Origin: Takakia lepidozioides
Taxonomy: Eukaryota > Streptophyta > Takakiopsida > Takakiales > Takakiaceae
DNA length: 64,000 nucleotides
Reading direction: 5' to 3'
Assembly (NCBI GenBank): GCA_030704615.1
Contig: CM060733.1
Coordinates: forward strand, 17,856,001-17,920,000
Below are positions 55,170 through 64,000 of this stretch, one piece after another. Positions within the stretch are counted from its first letter, which is position 1. Every line of letters starts with the position of its first letter. A program made the translations under genes and the position numbers. Below the pieces are notes generated by a model. It saw only the letters and a list, made by a program, of their open reading frames with translations. It was not told the origin of the DNA and did no database searches.

Positions 55170-57136
55170 GTGCTAAGAATGCTAAGGATGTTTGGGATAA
55201 GTTAGCAAGCATATATGAGACGAAGGATGTCACATCGCAAGTGTATGCGACGCAAAAGTTCTATGGTTTGAAGATGACCGAGTCAGACTCAGTTGAACAA
55301 TACTTGATTTTTTTTTTTTTGTTGCGAGATCAACTTGTCTCTGTGGGAACTAATGTGACTGATGAATACGCCGTAGTGGTGTTATTGGCAACCTTACCTG
55401 AATCCTATGATGGTTTTGTGGTGTCTCTAGCAGGACAAACCAACTTAACTATTGATGTTGTCATAGGACTTCTCCTCAAGGAGGAAACAAGAAGAAAATG
55501 TCAAGGTACGTCTACAGAGGTAGACAGAGCTTTGTTCACAGGCAAGACTGGAGTAGTCTTGAATAGAAGACTCCCTTCACATATGTCTCAGAAATCCCAG
55601 AGGTTTCAGAAACCTTAATCTAGCTCAAAGATCAAAAAGGCCAAAGTGAGGTGCTTTTATTGCAAGAAACTTGGTCACATGATCAAGGATTGTAGAAAGC
55701 GCATTGCAGATGAGCGCAGCAGAGAGTCAAGGGAACATAGCTACTCATCAGAGGAATGTTATTCTATTTGTTGTGTCTCTCTCAGCCACTACTAGACAGA
55801 AGCATGTGTGGTATGTTGATTCAGGAGCATCTCAACATATGAGTTCAGAGAGAGAACATTTCTTATCCTATAGATCTCTTTCACCTACACAATATGTTCT
55901 TTTGGAAGATGATAGCAAGCATGTCATTGGTGGGGAAGGCTCAGTCTCTCTTATGCTCAATGAAGGGGAAACCATAGAGGTGGAAAATGTCCTACATGAC
56001 CCTACTTTAACAAAGAACCTGCTGTCAGTAAGGCAAATTGTTGCAAAGGGATACAGAGTGGTATTCCATAATGAGAGTTGTACTATCACAGATAGCTCAG
56101 GAGCTGTGGTAGCAAGAGCTATTCTTGATAATTGCTTATATAGATTACAACATCATGTCTCTAGTGCTCTTACCACATTTTCACCACAGTTGGGATCTAC
56201 ACCTGTCATGTCAGAAACAGAGTTGTGGCATAGAATGTTAGGTCATGTGAGCATTAAGAAGTTGAGACAGATGCAACTCTCAAGCCATCTTGTGGAAGGA
56301 CTACCATAGAAGGAGATGAGCGATATGCGTCTATGCAAAGGTTGCTTGGAAGGAAAGCAACATCGAGGTCAATTTCCTAAGGATGGTGGACGAAGAGCCA
56401 CAAGTATATTGGAGATTGTACATTCTGATGTGTGCGGGCCAATGCAAACCACATCACATGGAGGAGCAAGGTACTTTGTGACATTCATTGATGATTTGTC
56501 AAGGAAGGTTGTGGTGAATTTCCTAAGGCAGAAAAGTCAAGTACTAAAGAAATTCAAGGAGTTCAAAGTACTTGCAAAAAAAACAAATTGGAAAGCCTCT
56601 TAAGATTTTGAGATCTGACAATGGTGGTGAGTACATCTCAAAGGCTTTCAATCAGTTTTGTCAAGAGAATGGAATAGCTCGACAACTTACTGTTCCATAT
56701 ACACCTGAGCAGAATGGTATAGCTGAGCGGATGAATAGATCACTACAAGAATCTGCAAGGAGTATGTTGAAATAAGTGAATCTTTCAAATCATTTTTGGG
56801 CAGAAGCTGTTGGCACTGCAACATATCTTCACAACAGAATACCTACCAAATCAGTGTTGGGGAAAACACCAGAAGATGTATGGAGTGGTCAGAAGCCTAG
56901 TGTGGCTCATTGTAGGATTTTTGGATGTCGTGCATATGTCCATATCCCTACTCAGAAGCGAAAGAAACTTGACTCCAAAATCAGAAGGATGCATCTTCAT
57001 TGGCTACACAGAAGGTGTGAAAGGATATAAGTTGTTCAATAAGACAACTAAGGCTGTCAAACACAGTAGGGACGTAGTGTTTGATGAAGGCTTCATACCC
57101 TCTTTGGTAGTGGGAGAAGCTGACATGAGAATGAGC
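55170..57136 (+). mobile_element. Ty1/copia gag-protease-integrase fragment without LTRs
   Basis: In order there are a UBN2-type Gag portion (QVYATQKFYGLKMTESDSVE), a CCHC knuckle (CFYCKKLGHMIKDC), a protease D-S-G-A motif (YVDSGASQHMS), a GAG-pre-integrase region (LWHRMLGHVSIKKL) and the integrase DDE core ([26 protein letters not shown]). It stops soon after the integrase C-terminal region (DVVFDEGFIPS), before RT. Three in-frame stops (TAA near 55618, TAG near 56307, TAA near 56773) and two frameshifts show it is dead. The stops could all derive from Gln codons by C-to-T change. Both ends abut the two halves of one S-type repeat unit with no LTR and no duplicated target. Confidence 0.9.
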
Positions 57137-60100
57137 TCAATCGAAATTCGTTCGATGGGCCAATGAGGCGTTCACTTGTCATCTGGTTTTTTATTCAATG
57201 CAAAAAACAAATTTTGCAATGCGTGCACGACTATTGCACCCATTGAACGGATGTGGTTGAGGACTCTCTTTTGCCCCCATGTGCAGGAACATGTGTACGA
57301 CACATGTGTACGACACATGTGCGGAGACACATTAGATGAATAAATAATTTGCCTCCCCATCGATGCGCTCACCCCTCAAGCCATTCCACAATTTAATTGA
57401 ATTTAAATTCATTTTAAGCCAATAAATAGGTTTGCAATGCTTTTCATTGGGGGTTTTTGGCACATTGATTTTTGCTCAATTTTGTTCTGCGGCTTCAAGC
57501 ATCCCACCGCTACTCCCCTGCCAAAATTTGGACCAATAAAAAATGCCCCCAAAAGAAAGTGTTCTCTCTCGCTCGCTATTGCAAAACTCTCTATGAAGAG
57601 TGCATAAAGTATAACACAAATCAAGTTGGGAGTGCAAAACAGGGAAGAAACTGTGGTTGTGGGTCCAAATGAATTATGTTCGCTCCCAAATTTGGCACGC
57701 ACATTGCATATGGAGTCATTACATGCCCCATTCAAAAATGGAATGAAAAAACAAATAGTGAGCACGTGAAACACAGTCCAACAGGTCGGAAAGTAATAAC
57801 AGATCCAACGGAATACATTCAACATTTTTTATTGGTCCAAATTTTGGCAGGGGAGTAGCGGTGGGATGCTTGAAGCCGCAGAACAAAATTGAGCAAAAAA
57901 CAACGTGCCAGAAACCCCCAATGAAAAGCATTGCAAACCTATTTATTGGCTTAAAATGAATTTAAATTCAATTAAATTGTGGAATGGCTTGAGAGGTGAG
58001 CGCGTCGATGGGGAGGCAAATTATTTATTCGTCTAATGTGTCTCCGCACATGTGTCGCACACATGTTCCAGCACATGGGGGCAAAATATGAGCTTCAACC
58101 ACATCCGTTCAATGGGTGCAGTAGCCGTACCCGCATTGCAAGATTCTTTTTTCGCATTGAACAAAAAACCAGATGACAAGTGAACGCCTCATTGGCCCAT
58201 CGAAAGAATTTCGATTGATCTCGTATTACACTGGGACGTATCAGAGGGTACATTGAACACACTGACGAAGTCTCAAAGCGAACGAAAATCATTTGGATAG
58301 GCAACCATCCGTTGGCCCATTGAATGAATTTCGATTGACTGCATATTACTCTGGGGCCTCTTACATGGCACATTGAACATAGTGGCCAAGTCTCAAAGCG
58401 AACCAAAATCATTTCGATGGCCAACCATCCGTTGAGCCATCGAATGAATTTCGATTGATCTCATATTGGTCGGGGACATATGAGAGGGTGTCTCGAACGT
58501 ACTGGCAAAGTTTGAAAGCAAACAAAAATGATTTGGATGGGCAACCATCCATTCACCCGTTGAATGTATTCCGTTGGATCTGTTATTACTTTGAGACCTG
58601 TTGGACTGTGTTTCACGTGCTCACTATTTGTTTTTTCATTCCGTTTTTGAATGGGGCATGTAATGACTCCATATGCAATGTGCGTGCCAAATTTGGGAGC
58701 GAACATAATTCATTTGGACCCACAACCACAGTTTCTTCCCTGTTTTGCACTCCCATCTTGATTTGTGTTATACTTCATGCACTCTTCATAGAGAGTTTTG
58801 CAATAGCGAGCGAGAGAGAACACTTTCTTTTGGGGGCATTTTTTATTGGTCCAAATTTTGGCAGGGGAGTAGCGGTGGGATGCTTGAAGCCGCAAAACAA
58901 AATTGAGCCAAAAACAACGCGCCAGAAACCCCCAATGACAAGCATTGCAAACCTATTTATTGGCTTAAAATGAATTTAAATTAAATTAAATAGTGGAATG
59001 GCTTGAGAGGTGAGCGCGTCGATGGGGAGGCAAATTATTTATTCGTCTAATGCGTCTCCGCACATGTGTCGCACACATGTTCCAGCATATGGGGCAAAAT
59101 ATGAGCTTCAACCACATCCGTTCAATGGGTGCAGTAGTCGTGCCCGCATTGCAAGATTTTTTTTTTTCGCATTGAACAAAAAACCAAATGACAAGTGAAC
59201 ACCTCATTGGCCCATCGAACGAATTTCGATTGATATCGTATTACACTGGGACGTATCAGAGGGTACATTGAACACACTGGCGAAGTCTCAAAGCGAACGA
59301 AAATCATTTGGATGGGCAACCATCCGTTGGCCCATTGAATGAATTTCGATTGATCGCATATTACTCTGGGGCCTCTAACATGGCACATTGAACATAGTGG
59401 CCAGGTCTCAAAGCGAACCAGAATCATTTCGATGGCCAACCATCCGTTGAGCCTTCGAATGAATTTCGATTGATCTCATATTGGTCGGGGACATGTGAAA
59501 GGGTGTCTCGAACGTACTAGCAAAGTTTGGAAGCAAACAAAAATGATTTGGATGGGCAACCATCCTCCAAAAGAAAGTGTTCTCTCTCGCTCGCTATTGC
59601 AAAACTCTCTATGAAGAGTGCATGAAGTATAACACAAATCAAGTTAGGAGTGCAAAACAGGGAATAAACTGTGGTTTTGGGTCCAAATGAATTATGTTCG
59701 CTTCCAAATTCGGCACGCATGTTGCATATGGAGTCATTACACGCCCCATTAGAAAACGGAATGAAAAAAAATAGTGAGCACGCGAAACACAGTCCAACTG
59801 GTCCCAAAGTAATAGTAGATCCAACGGAATACATTCAACGGGTGAACGGATGGTTGCCCATCCAAATCATTTTTGTTTGCTTCCAAACTTTGCCACTACG
59901 TTTGAGACACCCTCTCACATGTCCCTGACTAATATGAGATCCATCGAAATGATTTTGGTTCGCTTTGAGACTTGGCCATTATGTTCAATGTGCCATGTAA
60001 GAGGCCCCAGAGTAATATGCGATCAATCGAAATTCGTTCAATGGGCCAACGGACGGTTGCCTATCCAAATGATTTTCGTTCGCTTTGAGACTTCGCCAGT

Positions 60101-61165
60101 GTGTTCAATGTACCCTCTGATACGTCCTAGTGTAATACGAGATCAATCGAAATTCGTTCGATGGGCCAATGAGGCGTTCACTTGTCATATGGTTTTTTGT
60201 TCAATGCGGAAAAAAATCTTGCAATGCGTGCACGACTATTGCACCCATTGATTGGATGTGGTTGAAGACCCTATTTTGCCCCCATGTGCTGGAACATGTA
60301 TACGACACATGTTCGGAGACACATTAGACGAATAAATAATTTGTCTCCCCATCGACGCGCTCACCCCTCAAGCCATTCCACAATTCAATTGAATTTAAAT
60401 TCATTTTAAGCCAATAAATATGTTTGCACTGCTTTTCATTGGTGGTTTTTGGCAGGTATCGATTTTGTTTTTGGCTCAATTTTGTTTTGCAGCTTCAAGC
60501 ATCCCACCGCTACTCCCTTGCCAAAATTTGGACCAATTAAAATTGCCCCCCGAAAAAAGTGTTCTCTTCATTCGCTATTGCAGAACTCTCTATGAAGAGT
60601 GCATGAAATATAACACAAATCAAGTTTGGAGTGCAAAACATGGAAGAAACTGTGGTTTTGGGTCCAAATGAATTATGTTCGCTCCCAAATTTGGCACGCA
60701 CGTTGCATATGGCTACATTACACGCCCCATTCACAAACGGGAGAAAAAAAATATTGTGAGCATGCGAAACACAGTCCAACAGGTCCAAAAGTAATAGCAG
60801 ATCCAACGGAATACATTCAACGGGTGAACATATGGTTGCCCATCCAAATCATTTTTGTTTGCTTCCAAACTTTGCCGGTACGTTCGAGACACCATCTCAC
60901 ATGTCCCCAACTAATATGAGATCAATCGAAACTCATTCGATGGCTCAACGGATGGTTGACCATCGAAATGATTTTGGTTCACTTTGAGACTTGGCCACTA
61001 TGTTCAATGTACCATGTAAGAGGCCCCAGAGTAATATGAGATCAATCGAAAATTCGTTCAATGGGCCAACGGAAGGTTGCCCATCCAATTGATTTTCGTT
61101 CACTTTGAAACTTGGCCAGTGTGTTCAATGTACCCTCTAATACGTCCCAGTGTAATATGAGATCA
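57137..61165. repeat. Cluster of long (L) and short (S) repeats in both orientations
   Basis: A long repeat of about 670 bp (landmarks TTGCCCCCATGTG, GCATCCCACCGCTACTCCC, CTCTATGAAGAGTGCAT, GGAATACATTCAAC) occurs direct at 57160-57826, inverted and partial at 57823-58195, inverted at 58550-59225, direct and partial at 59566-59840 and direct at 60165-60830. Blocks of the S repeat separate the copies, in matching orientation. All open frames of 60-170 codons here are repeat copies and show no known domain. The layout resembles a foldback-type element or repeated inverted duplication. Confidence 0.85.
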
Positions 61166-61610
61166 ATCGAAATTATTTTGTGCTTTGAGAACTTTGTGGG
61201 TATGTTCGTAGAAAGATTTTGCGAAATGATTATGAAATACGCAGGGACCAGGCGAAATTTGTTTGGAAGATGACCGTTCGTAACTCGTTATAACTTATTG
61301 GTTAACATCAATTTTCCTTGTTCTCCAGCTTTCGGAGTTCATTGCAAATACCCACATACACGTCATGACCAAATATGACACCATTGTAAATTTGTTTACA
61401 GGGTGAATCACTTCTTCCCCATCTCACGAGTGTAAATGTGAATGCTGTTCATGCAATTGAAATTGGCAGGTGCCGTACATGTACATTGTGTATTAACAAA
61501 ATTGGTGATATACAAAATTGGCGGAATGCTATCACTGTGTTTTGCAACAATATTCAAGGTACAACAAAAATGCACATTGTATATGTACTACGTTGCCAGT
61601 CATTTAAAGC
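61166..61610. other. Gene-free gap between the repeat cluster and the RING-type gene
   Basis: No coding frame or repeat recognised. It may contain the 3' UTR of the minus-strand RING-type gene. Confidence 0.4.
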
Positions 61611-63936
61611 CTAGTCGTCACTGTCCATGGACAAGGAATTTGATGTTGTAGCCTGATTTGCACTGCCAATTGCCAGAGCTTGCGACCGTGATCTCGTGGT
61701 CAATGAGGGGCCCAATGCCTCGTGATCAATTCTGGCCTGTATCCGCCTACTTCGCGGCGAAAGTTGACTTTCTTCTTCACTTTCACGACGTGGCGGAGGT
61801 GGATCGAGAACAAGTGCTCGGGCTGCATGCAAATCGGCAACGAAGCCGTCCACATCTGACAATAAAGCCCCCGAAACACGATGATAACGGTCTGTCCATA
61901 GTCGCATCCATTTATCTACAACTATCTTGATGATACTTTTGAAACTTTCCAACTGCCTCTCGCGGGCCCTGTCCCTAATCATTGTGTCGTTTCGACGATA
62001 AGCCACCTCGTACGCCTCATTCATTCGGCGTTGACATATTATAGCATCTTCCAGTTCGGACAACAACAAATGTCTCCCAATCGGTTGTCGCCGGTCGGTC
62101 ATACAATTCGTTCTCCTCCGGCACCCATGGAACCTGTGGGAGCCGGATAAACTTGGACCTTCTTTGACTCCAATGCCCTCCCAGATTGCGGCAAAATTAC
62201 TCTCTCTCCCACCAATCTCGAATGCCTCCCGCACGTATGATTATCTCCTAGTCAGATGTGACCCAAAAAATAATGGGAATCTTTGATTTATGTCGGGTTT
62301 CCGGCATGTATGCCATGCATCTCTCTGTCTGCATCCCATACCAAGTTCTTGTCCCCAATGCACACAATTCAGAAATGTGAATGGTAGCACATCCAATGGG
62401 AGGTTGTGTCGATTGTATTCAAAACCTATGGGGCATCCGTTCCTCCAAGCCCACCAGCTCATAGAAACGACGATGGATTGGTGTACGTCATTCTGGGCAA
62501 GCGCTCATCCGCATGGCTTGCGGGATAAGACATGTGAGATGGAACATATGTCCACATGATCCAAGCACATGACAACCCTCTGGGCCGTATGGATTCCTAC
62601 AAATCGAACAAACTATGTCATCTGATATCCATGACGGCAAAACGCGTCATGGTATCTCCTCTTTCTGGGCCGGTTTGATGTGGCTGGTCATCCTTGTTGT
62701 GATGTCCCACTCTTCATCTATCTCCAATTCCCAGTTTATGCTTCTGTTCGACCCCGAGATTCTGTGCTAACATCGATCGAACATAGAATCTACATCTGCC
62801 CAATTGGTATACCCGACGAACACGCTTGATGCGATGCGGAGATCGTTATACCTTTGCAAGTTGGCATAAATGCTATCTACGCTACGGTTCGACATGCGTG
62901 CGACACGTTGCAAGCCTGACAGTGCCCGCTCTACCCGTGCTTCTCTGGAGGCCAAATGGCTCACCCAATTCTCCCAATCGCCATTCAATGGGACCCCTGC
63001 CGGAATCTCTAACGTTTTGGACAAGCGCCATGCAGTTGCCATGACAATGTCTCGTTCCTTTCTAACGCGGTCGACATCTAATATCGGATTTATCTCGGAT
63101 TGAATGACGACCCTCGAGCATTCCCCGGTTTCCAGTACTGGTTCTTTAACTTTCCTCCTTCTCTCATCCGCAATTCGTTGTTCCTCAACCATGGTTTCAT
63201 CGGCCACAGGGTCAAGGATATCCGTAATTTCGTGAATGATGAGGTCAATACTGTGATCGGGCATCGCAAACTCCGCGTCCATGTCCACGACGTTTGTTTG
63301 ATCCTCATTGTGGACAACAATGCCTTCATTGTTTGGAGACATGTCTTGCAATCTAGTTTCCAACTTGGCTATGCGCAGTGTTTGCCAATCTAGTCGGTCC
63401 TGTAGGGTCCTGATTCGCTGGTCTCTTTCCACCAGTTGGTCCTCTAACGTTGCAGTCGGTTGTATTCCGAACGTGTCCAGGATGTACTCCAAATCGTATA
63501 GCAACCTTGCGTTCATCCTACTAGCAGTTTGCCAATTCACTGGACGCAAGAGTATGACCTCCACGTACAATATGGCTGCCAAGGTGTACGGGATTTGGCC
63601 CTTTAAGAGAGGTTGACCCCACAATGTGCAATGCACCTCATTCGGAAATGCAAGTTCGTGCAAGACCTGGACTCTGCGTAATTGTTTCAGGTTTGCACGT
63701 CATGCCTATCCAAATGCCACAATCGATTGATGTGGATTTCATGAATTTTTTGCATCTCGCCATCGGCCACCTGAACTCTTCCGGAACATCCTCCCAGCCA
63801 TCTTCTACTAGTATGCTAGGTCACCATATACTTCCCAATTCAAGTCTTGCCTTGACCCTTTGATTTTCTTAGGGGGCGGTCCATGTTCATTGGGGTCATC
63901 TCTTCCATGACACTCATCGTCCTGGCCCTCTGCCAT
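61611..63936 (-). pseudogene. Decayed RING-finger gene with N-terminal NLS and coiled-coil region
   Basis: The likely start is ATG 63936-63934, followed by a basic PPPKKIKGSR and NWEVYGDLAY, then two TAG codons and frame changes. The largest piece (63663-62767, 298 codons, no ATG at its start) has a predicted coiled coil (LEDQLVERDQRIRTLQDRL) and acidic stretches. At about 62625-62490 a RING finger can be read: CSICRNPYGPEGC, then CGHMFHLTC and SACPE; the codon expected for the last Cys is TGA. The C-terminal pieces are 62462-62241 and 62234-61611, the latter ending in an Arg/Ser-rich tail. RING proteins are usually E3 ubiquitin ligases. The multi-frame structure could partly be introns, but the stops argue for decay. 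Similar RING proteins are multicopy in some early land plants, possibly element-borne; this is recalled, not tested. Confidence 0.6.
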
Positions 63937-64000
63937 TTTGCAACAATCGGAGCAACACTAAACGAGGTTTACTAATAAGTCCCTTCTGCACGTGACTACG

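Noticed and set aside
57172-60919. Recurrent frames of 60-170 codons that look conserved between copies
   Set aside because: Their similarity comes from the L and S repeats being copies of each other; no domain, start context or splice pattern supports a gene.

Overview
This window looks like the nuclear genome of a streptophyte plant, and a charophyte alga or early-diverging land plant fits better than a flowering plant. The host genes are plant-type and split by short spliceosomal introns: a Golgi UDP-xylose/UDP-arabinose 4-epimerase, a two-domain universal stress protein, a one-intron histone H2A and an RBM39/CC1-like splicing factor. The bulk of the window is repeats. The guess at the lineage rests on three things: a retrotransposon carrying a DNMT3-like methyltransferase, TTAA-flanked piggyBac-like elements, and an F-box fragment resembling moss-type families. 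None of these is decisive.

Layout: 1-2866 holds the epimerase gene (minus), running off the left edge. 4457-4790 is a small tandem repeat. 7142-7251 is an ABRE/CE3 cluster directly upstream of the universal stress protein gene (7478-11178, plus, eight exons). 11370-14060 contains dispersed direct repeats and a LINE remnant. 14330-15017 is histone H2A (minus). 15519-19317 is a purine-rich minisatellite of about 46 bp units. About 19800-33383 is a degenerate LINE whose reverse transcriptase region is split by a 10,326-bp Ty3/gypsy-type element (22617-32942).

The gypsy element is the most notable object. Read on the minus strand it encodes Gag, protease, a cytosine-5 DNA methyltransferase domain in canonical motif order, reverse transcriptase/RNase H, and an integrase ending in a PHD finger instead of a chromodomain. 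Its pol frame carries five in-frame stops, all TAG and all one C-to-T change from CAG, plus a few one-base frameshifts, so this copy is probably dead. It combines a module that could write DNA methylation with one that could read histone marks.

After it come two TTAA-flanked piggyBac-like non-autonomous elements (34002-35087 and 47570-48770), a long near-perfect hairpin (35827-35936) and the RBM39-like gene (38137-45293, plus; terminal exon not found). From 49.5 to 61.2 kb there is an unidentified ORF pair, LINE debris, arrays of GCGACCGCC/GGCGGTCGC hairpin repeats, nested inverted duplications, a copia gag-integrase fragment without LTRs embedded in a repeat, and a cluster of long repeats in both orientations. 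The right end (61611-63936, minus) is a decayed RING-finger gene of unknown function. The host genes do not form an operon or pathway; they are ordinary genes in a repeat-rich landscape.
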